From assembly GCA_018970825.1 (NCBI GenBank), contig JAGWVP010000006.1, positions 1 through 16,865 of the forward strand: a DNA stretch of 16,865 nucleotides. The letters are read 5' to 3'. The notes under the pieces were generated by a model that worked only from the letters and a program-made list of their open reading frames with translations, did no database searches and was not told the DNA's origin. A program made the position numbers and the translations under genes. This DNA comes from a bacterium. GTDB taxonomy: Bacteria > Desulfobacterota > Binatia > UBA12015. Shown piece by piece: positions 1-9,289 of this stretch; positions within the stretch are counted from its first letter, which is position 1, and every line of letters starts with the position of its first letter.

Positions 1-1409
1 TGGTAGGCGACCTTCGCCTGGCCGAGCAGGTCGTTCGGCAGCGTGCAGCGCAGCGCTTCGACGTCGATGCCGTAGACGTCCGCCGCGTTGAGTCCGAAGA
101 TGCGGCGCTTGATGTCGGGCGTGATCTGCGGGTAGCCGAACTCGTCCATCATCGACTGCGGCATCTGGAAGGTCTTGAGCGCGTCGATCTGCCACTGCGG
201 CGAGCCGTACCAGATCGAGTCGGTGCCCCAGAGGATGTGGTCGGCGCCGAAGGTCGTGACGAGTTTGCCGAGCAGGTGCCCGACGCGCTCGACCGCGTTG
301 TCCGCCAGCACGGCACTCGCGAAGATCGCGCCCAGCTCCGGGTAGACGTTGGTCGCCTGCGGGATCTCCTCGCGCTTCAGCCGGCAGAGCTCGTCGAGGT
401 ACTCGAAGCCGGAGTGGTAGATCGCGAACTTCATGTCGGGCCAGTCGCGCGCGACCTTGGGCACGTCGCGCGGCTTGATGTGCTCGGGGTCGAAGATCCC
501 GAGCCGCAGGCCCTTGTGGGTGTTGACGACGTGGAGGCCGAGCCGCCGGGCCTCCTCGATCATCGGGTAGGAGACCTCCTCGTCGTCGAGCCACCAGGGC
601 TTCACGTCGGCGCCGAAGAGACCGTAGCCCGCGCCGGTGTAGGTCTTGAGCGCCCGGCAGTCGAGGTCGCGCACCAGGTGTTCCATGTCGGAGATGAGCG
701 TCCCGGTATCGGCGTTCTTCGGGAAGTTCGGGGTCAGCATCCCCTGGGTGATCACGCGCTGCGAGGCGCCGAGCCGGTTGGCGACGTCGCGCGTGGCCGC
801 CATCGAGTCGTTGCTGATGAGCTGGGTCGCGGCATTGGGGGCGGGGATGCCGCTCATCATCGCGACCGCGGTCTCGGAGTCGAGGAAGATCTCCTTCAGG
901 TAGTTCGCCTGCGAGAGCTCGTTGATGTCGCCGGGGTGACAGCTGCCGTCGGCGAGCGTCTCGGGTGCGCAGATCCGGAAGCCCTTGAAGAAGTCGACCA
1001 GGGCCGGGTTGGTCGCGAGCGCGCCGTCGAGGTCGGCGTGGTGCGTCTGCACGTCGACGATGAAGTACTCGGCCGAGAAGGCCTCGCGCGCGGCCGCGGG
1101 ATCCCGCGTCGCGCACTCGTTCACGACGAAGCCGCCGTCGCTCGAGGAGTTCCCGCAGCCGTTCACGAGGTTGATCGCGGCGAGCGCGGTCGCGGTGCCG
1201 CAGGCCGACTGCAGGAAGCGTCGTCGCGACCAGCCGAGCGCAGCCGCGCGCTCGTCCGCCATCTCGCGGACGAGGTCCTCGATCACCTTCTGCTTCGGCG
1301 TCTGCGGGTTCGGGTAGAACTCGCTGTTCGAGACGAACTGGTTCGGGATCGGCAGGCCGCCGTCGTACCGTTCGTCGTCCTGGGTCTTGCGGCTGGTGCG
1401 AAGCAGCAT
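1..1409 (-). CDS. Tat-exported amidohydrolase family protein (partial, C-terminus beyond window)
   Basis: The gene reads leftward from an ATG at 1409 and runs off the window after about 469 codons. A good Shine-Dalgarno site (GAGGAG, 6 bases away) fixes the start. About 60 polar residues precede a twin-arginine motif (SRRRFLQ, residues 61-67). A hydrophobic stretch follows, with a possible lipobox cysteine at 85 (LVNGC). The rest resembles a TIM-barrel amidohydrolase (Amidohydro_2 type). VDVQTHH at 118-124 sits where the first metal ligands (HxH) belong. Later come HVVNTHKG, a histidine in AIYHSGF, and the C-terminal signature GADHILWGTDS. The family hydrolyses or decarboxylates ring and amide substrates, but the substrate here cannot be read. 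Export is inferred from the signal. From memory, relatives share both the pre-signal extension and the glutamine at the first ligand position. It is divergent from the beta-helix gene. Confidence 0.85.
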   Translation of the reverse strand, partial: MLLRTSRKTQDDERYDGGLPIPNQFVSNSEFYPNPQTPKQKVIEDLVREMADERAAALGWSRRRFLQSACGTATALAAINLVNGCGNSSSDGGFVVNECATRDPAAAREAFSAEYFIVDVQTHHADLDGALATNPALVDFFKGFRICAPETLADGSCHPGDINELSQANYLKEIFLDSETAVAMMSGIPAPNAATQLISNDSMAATRDVANRLGASQRVITQGMLTPNFPKNADTGTLISDMEHLVRDLDCRALKTYTGAGYGLFGADVKPWWLDDEEVSYPMIEEARRLGLHVVNTHKGLRLGIFDPEHIKPRDVPKVARDWPDMKFAIYHSGFEYLDELCRLKREEIPQATNVYPELGAIFASAVLADNAVERVGHLLGKLVTTFGADHILWGTDSIWYGSPQWQIDALKTFQMPQSMMDEFGYPQITPDIKRRIFGLNAADVYGIDVEALRCTLPNDLLGQAKVAY

Positions 1410-1643
1410 GAAACGCTCCTCGGGAGGGTGGGACGGCGCGCGCCGGCGGGTCGCCGGTCTGTACCGCCCGGTCTACGGATCTCCCGGCTACGACGGTCCG
1501 GCGGGCGGGGTCAACCTCCTTTCATCGCGCGCCGTGCCCAGTCGGGCCGACGCGGCGCGGCATTCGCCGGTCGGCCGCCGCGCGCGAGGACCGGGCATTT
1601 CCCGACTCGCAGCGTTCGGCCGCCCGGGTGTAGCGATCGCGGG
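1410..1643. other. Divergent intergenic region, largest gene-free stretch
   Basis: These 234 bases separate two divergent genes and should hold both promoters. I see no convincing -10/-35 pair. On the minus strand TTGACC (1508-1513) could be a -35 box, but only a poor -10 (GTAGCC) follows at 17 bases. The same strand has AAAGGAGG at about 1515-1522 with no usable start after it. CCGGTCT occurs twice as a direct repeat around 1453-1476. No RNA gene is evident. Confidence 0.35.
1416..1421 (-). promoter_or_regulatory. Ribosome binding site of the Tat amidohydrolase
   Basis: The minus strand reads GAGGAG six bases before the ATG at 1409. This supports that start, and so supports the unusual long leader before the twin-arginine motif. 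Confidence 0.6.
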
Positions 1644-4088
1644 ATGAGAGCGAGTCGATCGACGACCGGCGTTCGCTCGGCGACCACCGCCGCCGGCCTC
1701 TTCCTCCTGCTCGGGCTCGCGGACGTCGCGTCCGCAGAACCTGCCCTGCCGTCGCTCGTCGGCGAGCTCGCGCCCGACTCGACGCTGGTCGCCTGCGCCC
1801 GCGCCAGCGAGCGCGTCGAGGTCGCGGCGAATGCCCACCTCGACCCCGCCTGCACCTACACCGCCGGCTTCGACGTGGTCGCCTCGAACGTCGTGCTCGA
1901 CTGCCGCGGGGCCGAGATCCGCAGTCCCGGGACGAGCGGTCGCGGCATTCACGTCAAGGCTCCCGCCGACGTGGCGCTGTCGGGCGTGGTCGTGCGCAAC
2001 TGCGTCGTCGGCGGGTTCCTGAACGGCATCCGCGTGAGCCGCACCGGCTTCAAGGAGCTCGCCGCGGGCGCCGAGTACGACGCGGCCTTCTCGAACGTCC
2101 TGGTCGAGAACGGGATCGTCGAGGACACGCGCGGCAGCGGCATCTTCGTCGACGGCTACGTGACCGGCGTCACGCTGCGCGACCTCGAGATCCGTCGCGC
2201 GGGCAGCGTCGGCATCTACCTGGAGGCCGGCTCGAAGGGCAACGCGATCCTCTCGAATCACGTCCACCACAACGGGTACGCGGACGTCCTCCCGGGCGGT
2301 ACGCCGTTTCCGCTCGGCGGGATCCCTTTCCGCTACCGCGGGACGGGCCGCGAGGGCATCGCGATCGACGGCTCGCGCGACAACCGCGTGGTCGGCAACC
2401 GCATCCACGACGACGCGGCAGGAGGCATCTTCCTCTACAAGAACTGCGGCGAGGACGTGACCTCGGACCCCGCGGGCTGGTGGACGCGCCGCTACGGCGC
2501 CGACGGCAACCAGGTCCTGCGCAACCGCGTCTCGGACGAGCGCACCGGCGTCTGGATCGCGTCGCGCGCCTCCGAGAACCAGCTCTTCATGGACTGCAGC
2601 GATCCCGCCTACGTCTCCGACGCCTCGACGCGCGTCCACGAGGACTTCGCCGACGGCACGCTCGTGCGCGGCAACGTCTTCGAGGACGTCGAGTTCGGAG
2701 TGCGCGTCGAGGACGACGGTGCCCGCGTGCAGCGCAACCGCTTCCGCGGCTCGGGCTCGACCCGGTCGATCGTGGTCGGGACGCGCCAGCGCACTCGGGT
2801 GCTCGGTCGCCCCGTCGCCGGCACGGTGGTCGATCGCAATCGATCGGAGCTCCCCTCGTCCGCCGGGCCGTTCGCCTGGATCCACGGCGAGACCGGCACG
2901 ACCTTCACGGGCAACCACGCGTCGGACGGCGAGGTGCCGGCGCTCGTCCCCGGGACCGAGCCGCCGATCGGGCCCTTCCTGTTCGCGCAGGAGGTCTGGA
3001 TCGATCCCTACCCGCTCGACGACGTGCTGCGCCTGAACGACCTGCAGGTGCTCGGGACCCACAACAGCTACCACGTGCAGGTGCGACCCGAGATCTTCGG
3101 GCTGCTCGAGGCGTACAGCAAGCCGCTCGCCGAGTCGCTCGAGTATTCGCACCGCCCGCTGCCGCAGCAGTTCGGCGAACTCGGCATCCGCGCGATCGAG
3201 CTCGACGTCTTCGCCGACCCGGCGGGCGGCCGCTACGCCGATCCCGCGGGGGCTCGATTCGCCGGCATTCCCGAGGATCTCCGGCCGAACATGGTCGAGG
3301 CCGGAATGAAGGTCCTGCACGTGCAGGACATCGACTACCGCTCGACCTGCCGCACGCTGAAGGCCTGCCTCTCGCTCGTGCGCGACTGGTCGGACGCCCA
3401 TCCCGGGCATGCTCCGATCATGATCCAGATCGAGGCCAAGGACGACCCGATCCCCGATCCGTACGATCTCGGCTTCGTCGTGCCGCTGCCGTTCGGCGCG
3501 GCCGAGTTCGACGCGCTCGACGCGGAGATCCGCTCGGTCCTCCCCGACGACAAGCTGATCACGCCCGACGACGTGCGAGGCAGCCACCCGACGCTCGAGG
3601 AGGCGATCCTGCAGGACGGCTGGCCGACGCTGCGCGAGAGCCGCGGCAAGGTCCTCTTCACGCTCGACAACGGCGGCGGCTACCTCGAGGACTACGTCTC
3701 CGGGCACCCGTCCCTCTCGGGTCGCGTGCTGTTCGTCTCGGCGCCCCGGGGGACGCCGGAGGCTGCGTTCCTCAAGCTGAACGACCCGGTCGGCAGCCAG
3801 CAGGCGATCCGCGACGCGGTCGCCGCCGGATACATCGTCCGCACCCGCGCCGACGGCGACACGGTGCAGGCGCGGACCGGCGACACCACCCAGCGCGAGG
3901 CCGCGCTCGCGAGCGGCGCCCACTTCGTGAGCACCGACTACCCCGAGCCCGACCCGCGCTTCACCGACTACTCGGTCGCGATTCCCGGCGGGACGCCGGC
4001 GCGATGCAACCCGGTGCGTCAGCCGGCCGGCTGCGCGTCGCAGGACGTCGAGAACCCCGCGGCGCTCGACGACCTGCCCGGGGACTGA
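1644..4088 (+). CDS. Secreted beta-helix / Ca2+-dependent phosphoinositide phospholipase C fusion
   Basis: This 814-residue protein starts at ATG 1644, because a typical Sec signal follows at once: basic start, LFLLLGL core, cleavage after VASA at about residue 31. Residues ~60-450 are a right-handed parallel beta-helix (NosD/PbH1 type), with repeats such as GIFVDGYVTGV, GIYLEAGSKGNAIL and GIAIDGSRDNRVVGNRI. Residues ~455-814 match the PI-PLC-C1 (Ca2+-dependent) family. GTHNSYH (471-477) supplies the first catalytic histidine (H473), IELDVF carries acidic residues E519 and D521, HVQDID supplies a second histidine (H559), and IQIEAKDD includes E597. The family cleaves phosphoinositide-type headgroups. 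The real substrate and the role of the helix, perhaps surface or glycan binding, are inferred. The upstream SD is weak (only GGG next to the ATG). The frame stays open upstream to 237, but that part is antisense to the amidohydrolase. Confidence 0.88.
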   Translation: MRASRSTTGVRSATTAAGLFLLLGLADVASAEPALPSLVGELAPDSTLVACARASERVEVAANAHLDPACTYTAGFDVVASNVVLDCRGAEIRSPGTSGRGIHVKAPADVALSGVVVRNCVVGGFLNGIRVSRTGFKELAAGAEYDAAFSNVLVENGIVEDTRGSGIFVDGYVTGVTLRDLEIRRAGSVGIYLEAGSKGNAILSNHVHHNGYADVLPGGTPFPLGGIPFRYRGTGREGIAIDGSRDNRVVGNRIHDDAAGGIFLYKNCGEDVTSDPAGWWTRRYGADGNQVLRNRVSDERTGVWIASRASENQLFMDCSDPAYVSDASTRVHEDFADGTLVRGNVFEDVEFGVRVEDDGARVQRNRFRGSGSTRSIVVGTRQRTRVLGRPVAGTVVDRNRSELPSSAGPFAWIHGETGTTFTGNHASDGEVPALVPGTEPPIGPFLFAQEVWIDPYPLDDVLRLNDLQVLGTHNSYHVQVRPEIFGLLEAYSKPLAESLEYSHRPLPQQFGELGIRAIELDVFADPAGGRYADPAGARFAGIPEDLRPNMVEAGMKVLHVQDIDYRSTCRTLKACLSLVRDWSDAHPGHAPIMIQIEAKDDPIPDPYDLGFVVPLPFGAAEFDALDAEIRSVLPDDKLITPDDVRGSHPTLEEAILQDGWPTLRESRGKVLFTLDNGGGYLEDYVSGHPSLSGRVLFVSAPRGTPEAAFLKLNDPVGSQQAIRDAVAAGYIVRTRADGDTVQARTGDTTQREAALASGAHFVSTDYPEPDPRFTDYSVAIPGGTPARCNPVRQPAGCASQDVENPAALDDLPGD

Positions 4089-4112
4089 CGGGGCGGCTCC
4101 GGAGAGGATCTT

Positions 4113-4182
4113 CCCGACCCGGGGTTCGCGAGTCCCGACGGGGCGCGGAAGGGAGGCGCACCCCGACCCGGATCCGCGTCGG
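4113..4182. terminator. Possible bidirectional terminator with near-palindrome and direct repeat
   Basis: The region lies between convergent genes ending at 4088 (+) and 4218 (-). Bases 4163-4182 form a 20-base near-perfect palindrome centred on GGATCC, with one mismatched pair. CCCGACCCGG occurs at 4113-4122 and again at 4162-4171. There is no T-tract, so a classical intrinsic terminator is not proven. The position is right for one acting in both directions. Confidence 0.4.
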
Positions 4183-4217
4183 TGCGGACGGTCTCTCCGC
4201 GCCCCGCGGTCGGGCGA

Positions 4218-5912
<1,695 letters not shown>

Positions 5913-5918
5913 GGGAAG

Positions 5919-5923
5919 CCTCC
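5919..5923 (-). promoter_or_regulatory. Ribosome binding site of the D-aminoacylase-type gene
   Basis: The minus strand reads GGAGG, then six bases, then the ATG at 5912. This fixes the start although the same frame stays open for a further 144 codons upstream. Confidence 0.65.
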
Positions 5924-6007
5924 GGGCGCGAGGTGCGCCACCCCGGGGCTTACGCGCGGAGGGACGGACTGTCGAGCGATCGCGCCCCGGGTGCGCCGCC
6001 GGGTCCT

Positions 6008-6301
6008 TCAGGCCGGTTCGGCGAACACGTCCTCGGCACGCAGGTCGAGTCCGGGAAGCCTCCTGGAGGCGACGGCGCCGCTCGAGACCCGCGCCGCGCG
6101 TTCGAACTCGCCGTCGACCAGCGACAGGACCTCGATCGAGCGACGCTCCGGGTCGACGATCCAGTATTCGGAGACGCCGTTGCCTGCGTAGATCGTCCGC
6201 TTCTCGATCGTGTCGCGCGTGCGACTCGAAGGCGAAATCGTCTCGACGACGAGGTCCGGGACGACCCGGAGGAAGCCGTCGAGGCATGGCAGCAGCGACA
6301 T
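6008..6301 (-). CDS. Uma2 family endonuclease (DUF820), N-terminally truncated
   Basis: The 97-residue product matches only the C-terminal half of Uma2 proteins, which are usually about 180-200 residues. VVPDLVVETISPSSRTRD is the core strand carrying D and E of the PD-(D/E)XK-like site. EKRTIYAGNGVSEYWIVDP supplies the lysine and the family signature. A stop codon lies 14 codons before the ATG at 6301, and the Nudix gene ends only 91 bases away, so the missing half has no room. No Shine-Dalgarno site is evident. The catalytic residues remain, but the fold is probably incomplete. Read it as a remnant of a deleted gene, with a genuinely short family member as the alternative. Uma2 proteins occur in many copies in some genomes and their function is largely unknown. 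Confidence 0.7.
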   Translation of the reverse strand: MSLLPCLDGFLRVVPDLVVETISPSSRTRDTIEKRTIYAGNGVSEYWIVDPERRSIEVLSLVDGEFERAARVSSGAVASRRLPGLDLRAEDVFAEPA

Positions 6302-6336
6302 GGTCTCGAGGTGCGTGCCGCCTGCATCGCCATCCT

Positions 6337-6360
6337 CGCGTCATGGCCCCGCATGGCGCG
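6337..6360. terminator. Inverted repeat after the Nudix gene
   Basis: CGCGTCATG (6337-6345) and CATGGCGCG (6352-6360) pair at 8 of 9 positions around a 6-base loop. The hairpin sits just past the Nudix stop on the minus strand. There is no T-tract, and pairing is slightly better in plus-strand RNA (a G-U pair replaces the mismatch), so a terminator role is only suggested. Confidence 0.25.
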
Positions 6361-6392
6361 GTGCAGCGGGCCGGAGCGCGGCGGAAGGCGCT

Positions 6393-6854
6393 TCAGGGCG
6401 CGGTGCGGCTCTCGAGTGCCGCGATCGCGCGGTCGAGGAACGGGGCCTGGTCGGGGTGCAGCAGTTCGCGCGCGCGCTCCAGGCTCACGAACTCGACGCG
6501 ATCGACCTCCCACGATCCCGGCGCGAGCACGCGATCGACGGGCGCCTCGAGCGGGCGAGCAAGGAAGGCGACCACCGTCTTCCGCGTGCGCGCGTAGTCG
6601 GCTTCGCCGAGTGCCGCCACGACCTCGCACGCGACGCCGGTCTCCTCGAGCGTCTCGCGCACGGCCGCGGCCGCCTCGTCCTCGCCTTCGTCGGGCAGGC
6701 CCTTGGGGATCGACCACGGCGAGCGGCGGTTGTAGGCGCCGCTCGGGTGGACGAGCAGCACGCAGGGCTCCCCGTCGATCGTCGTCACGACCAGACAGCC
6801 CGCCGATCGCGGTCGCGGTTTCGCGGTCCGGGGCACGTGCACGCAGCGTCGCAC
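6393..6854 (-). CDS. Nudix hydrolase
   Basis: About 153 residues, the usual size for a single-domain Nudix enzyme. The Nudix box fits GX5EX7REUXEEXGU at residues 52-74: G52, E58, then RETLEETGV at 66-74, with T68 where an aliphatic residue is usual. PWSIPKG directly before it is typical of the subfamily that acts on nucleoside diphosphate derivatives or diphosphoinositol/nucleotide polyphosphates. The true substrate is unknown. The first beta-strand (SAGCLVV) requires a start before residue 17. Three in-frame GTG codons fit (6854, 6842, 6836) and none has a good Shine-Dalgarno site; I took the outermost. The start lies 18 bases from the divergent monooxygenase gene, so the two promoters must overlap coding sequence. 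No signal peptide is seen. Confidence 0.83.
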   Translation of the reverse strand: MRRCVHVPRTAKPRPRSAGCLVVTTIDGEPCVLLVHPSGAYNRRSPWSIPKGLPDEGEDEAAAAVRETLEETGVACEVVAALGEADYARTRKTVVAFLARPLEAPVDRVLAPGSWEVDRVEFVSLERARELLHPDQAPFLDRAIAALESRTAP

Positions 6855-6872
6855 GCGTGATAGGGGGCGTCC

Positions 6873-7232
6873 ATGGTCGTCGTCACCAATCGCATCCCCG
6901 TCAGCCAGGGCCACGAGATCGACTTCGAGGACCGCTTCAAGCGCCGCGTCCACCTGGTCGACCAGCACCCCGGCTTCATCCGCAACGAGGTTCACCGGCC
7001 GCGACCGATGAAGTTCGACCACGAGACCGGCGGCTGGAAGGACGATCCCGGTGGCGAGGGCTACTACGAGGTGAAGACCTGGTGGCGCTCGCTCGACGAC
7101 TTCGTCGCCTGGACGAAGAGCCCGTCGTTCGCCGAGGCCCACTCGAGTCGCCCGCCCAAGGAGATGTTCCGCGGGCCGAACGTGCTCGAGGTCCACGAGA
7201 TCGTGACCAGCACCGACCTGCCGGAGGGCTGA
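6873..7232 (+). CDS. Antibiotic biosynthesis monooxygenase (ABM) domain protein, IsdG-like
   Basis: This 119-residue single-domain protein starts at ATG 6873 with AGGGGG a few bases upstream. The ferredoxin-like ABM fold is indicated by VVVTNRIPVSQGHE at the start, HPGFIRNEV in the middle, and YEVKTWWRSLDDFVAW plus SPSFAEAH later. It aligns well with haem-degrading IsdG proteins. N6 (in TNRIPV), W80 and H90 occupy the places of the Asn-Trp-His catalytic triad, with the same ten-residue Trp-to-His spacing. A cytoplasmic haem oxygenase-like role releasing iron is therefore plausible. ABM relatives also oxidise quinols or act on polyketides, so the substrate is not settled. Its stop is four bases from the DUF3604 start, which points to co-transcription. 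Confidence 0.82.
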   Translation: MVVVTNRIPVSQGHEIDFEDRFKRRVHLVDQHPGFIRNEVHRPRPMKFDHETGGWKDDPGGEGYYEVKTWWRSLDDFVAWTKSPSFAEAHSSRPPKEMFRGPNVLEVHEIVTSTDLPEG

Positions 7233-7236
7233 CGCC

Positions 7237-9201
7237 ATGAACCCGTCGACGTCGTCGGAACCGCGTTCGCCGGGCGCGCTCCTCGCGCGCCGTGTCGCCC
7301 TCGGCGTGTCGATCGCCGCGTCGGTCGCCCTCGCGATCGCGGCCTGCACCGCGCCGCCCGCTCCCCGTGGCCCGACCGCGGCCTCCGCTTCCGGCGCGGC
7401 GGCGACCGCCGCAGCCGGTGCCGCCCCGGTCGCCGACGCCTACCCCACCCGCGTCTGGTGGGGCGACGAGCACGTCCACAGCGGCTGGTCCGGCGACGCC
7501 GGACTCGCCGGCACGATCCTCTCGCCCGAGGACGCGGTGCGCTTCGTCCGCGGCGAGGAACTGACGTCGAACACCGGGCAGAAGGCGAAGCTCGCCCAGC
7601 CGCTCGACTGGGTGGTCGTCACCGACCACAGCGACGCGATGGGCGTCATCAACGAGGTGCGCGCCGGTGCGCCCGAGTTCCTCGCCGACCCGACGTCGAA
7701 GCGCTGGGGCGAGATGATGAAGGAGGGCGGCGAGGCCGGGCAGAAGGCGGCACGGGAGGCCGTCACCGCGCAGGCGAACGGCCGGCTGCCCAAGCCCTTC
7801 ATGGATCCCAAGTGGATGGTCTCCGCATGGGAGAAGACCATCGACGTGATGGAGCGCTACGACGAACCGGGCCGCTTCACCGCCTTCATCGGCTACGAGT
7901 GGACCTCGAACGCGGTCGCGGGCGACAACCTCCACCGCAACGTGATCTTCCGCGACGGCGGGGCCCGGGCCCGCCAGGTGCTCCCCCTCACCACCTTCCA
8001 GAGCCGCGACCCCGCGACGCTCTGGGCCTGGCTCGCCGCCTACGAGACGAAGACCGGCGGCAAGGTGCTCGCGATCCCCCACAACGGGAACCTCTCGAAC
8101 GGCCGCATGTTCGAGGAGAAGACCTACGACGGCGGCGCGATCGACCGCGCATGGGCCGAGGCGCGTGCGCGCTGGGAGCCTCTCTTCGAACTCTACCAGT
8201 ACAAGGGCCAGAGCGAGGCGCACCCGGCGCTGTCGCCGACCGACGAGTTCGCGCGCTTCGAGCTGTGGGACACGGCGAACCTCGACGGCGTGGCGAAGAA
8301 GCCCGGCATGCTCCGCACCGAGTACTGGCGCGAGGCGCTCGGGGCGGGCCTGCGCCTGCAGGGCTCGCTCGGCGTGAACCCGTTTCGCCTGGGCGCGGTC
8401 GCCGGCACCGACACGCACACCGGCCTGAGCGCGCCGATCGAGGACGACTTCTGGGGCAAGTTCCCGTCCAACGAGCCGAGCCCGGACCGCTGGGAGCGCG
8501 TCTACAAGAAGGAGCAGTCCGGCTACGTCCGCCGCGACTGGACGCTGGGCGCGCAGGGCTACACCGGCGTCTGGGCGGTCGCGAACACGCGCGAGGCGCT
8601 GTGGGACGCGATGATGCGGCGGGAGACCTACGCCACGTCGGGACCGCGCATCACGGTGCGCTTCTTCGGCGGCTGGGACTTCGTGGACGCGGAGATGCAG
8701 GGCCCGGACCTGGTCGCGGCCGGCTACTCCCGCGGCGTGCCGATGGGGGGCTCGCTCCGCGGCGCGAAGGGGCGCCGCCCGACTTTCCTCGTCGCGGCGA
8801 CCAAGGCTCCCGGGGGCGCGAATCTCGACCGCGCCCAGGTCGTGAAGGGCTGGGTCGACGCGAGCGGCAAGCAGCACGAGCGCATCTGGGACGTCGCGTG
8901 GAGCGATGCCGACCGTCGTCGCCCGGTGCGCGGCAAGGTGCCCCCGGTCGGCGACACGGTCGACCTCGCGCGCGCGACCTACACGAACGACATCGGGGCG
9001 ACCGAACTCTTCGCGCACTTCGAGGACCCGGAGTTCGACCCCCGCCAGCGGGCGTTCTACTACCTGCGCGTGCTCGAGATCCCGACGCCGCGCTGGACCG
9101 CGTTCGACGCGGTTCGCTACGGCGTGAAGCCCACGGCCGACGTCACGATGAAGCAGCAGGAGCGCGCCGCGACCTCGCCCATCTGGTACGACCCGGCATG
9201 A
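7237..9201 (+). CDS. DUF3604 domain-containing lipoprotein
   Basis: A 654-residue protein from ATG 7237. Residues 17-37 form a lipoprotein-like signal (ALAIAAC, lipidated C37 predicted), followed by a flexible Ala/Pro/Ser linker to about residue 68. The remainder fits DUF3604, a PHP-superfamily-like fold. WWGDEHVHSGWS carries the HxH pair (H79, H81), and VVTDHSD, AIPHNGNLSNG and GTDTHTG follow in the usual order. These are expected metal ligands of a phosphoesterase- or hydrolase-like site, but no reaction is established for the family. Predicted location is the periplasmic face of a membrane. It is the longest gene of the 6873-11235 cluster. Its stop overlaps an out-of-frame ATG (ATGA) 92 bases before the isomerase start. 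Confidence 0.88.
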   Translation: MNPSTSSEPRSPGALLARRVALGVSIAASVALAIAACTAPPAPRGPTAASASGAAATAAAGAAPVADAYPTRVWWGDEHVHSGWSGDAGLAGTILSPEDAVRFVRGEELTSNTGQKAKLAQPLDWVVVTDHSDAMGVINEVRAGAPEFLADPTSKRWGEMMKEGGEAGQKAAREAVTAQANGRLPKPFMDPKWMVSAWEKTIDVMERYDEPGRFTAFIGYEWTSNAVAGDNLHRNVIFRDGGARARQVLPLTTFQSRDPATLWAWLAAYETKTGGKVLAIPHNGNLSNGRMFEEKTYDGGAIDRAWAEARARWEPLFELYQYKGQSEAHPALSPTDEFARFELWDTANLDGVAKKPGMLRTEYWREALGAGLRLQGSLGVNPFRLGAVAGTDTHTGLSAPIEDDFWGKFPSNEPSPDRWERVYKKEQSGYVRRDWTLGAQGYTGVWAVANTREALWDAMMRRETYATSGPRITVRFFGGWDFVDAEMQGPDLVAAGYSRGVPMGGSLRGAKGRRPTFLVAATKAPGGANLDRAQVVKGWVDASGKQHERIWDVAWSDADRRRPVRGKVPPVGDTVDLARATYTNDIGATELFAHFEDPEFDPRQRAFYYLRVLEIPTPRWTAFDAVRYGVKPTADVTMKQQERAATSPIWYDPA

Positions 9202-9289
9202 GCCGTCGGGCGAGGAGCCCCGTCGCCGCGAGGCGAGCGGCCCCCGCTGCCCCGGCGTCGGCTCCCTTGCCGCCCGCGCCGCATCGACC

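Noticed and set aside
1511..1525. Strong AAAGGAGG on the minus strand with a tiny ATG-AAA-GGA-GGT-TGA frame
   Set aside because: No usable start follows the site in an open frame, and a four-residue peptide cannot be supported. It is more likely chance in the leader of the amidohydrolase gene.
237..1643. Upstream open extension of the beta-helix/PI-PLC frame for 469 codons
   Set aside because: It is antisense to the amidohydrolase. Its sequence is Val/Arg/Asp-rich without domain motifs, and a clear signal peptide begins at ATG 1644.
1488..3923. 811-codon open frame on the minus strand
   Set aside because: It mirrors the beta-helix/PI-PLC gene, with low-complexity Arg/Ala/Val/Asp composition typical of antisense frames in G+C-rich DNA.
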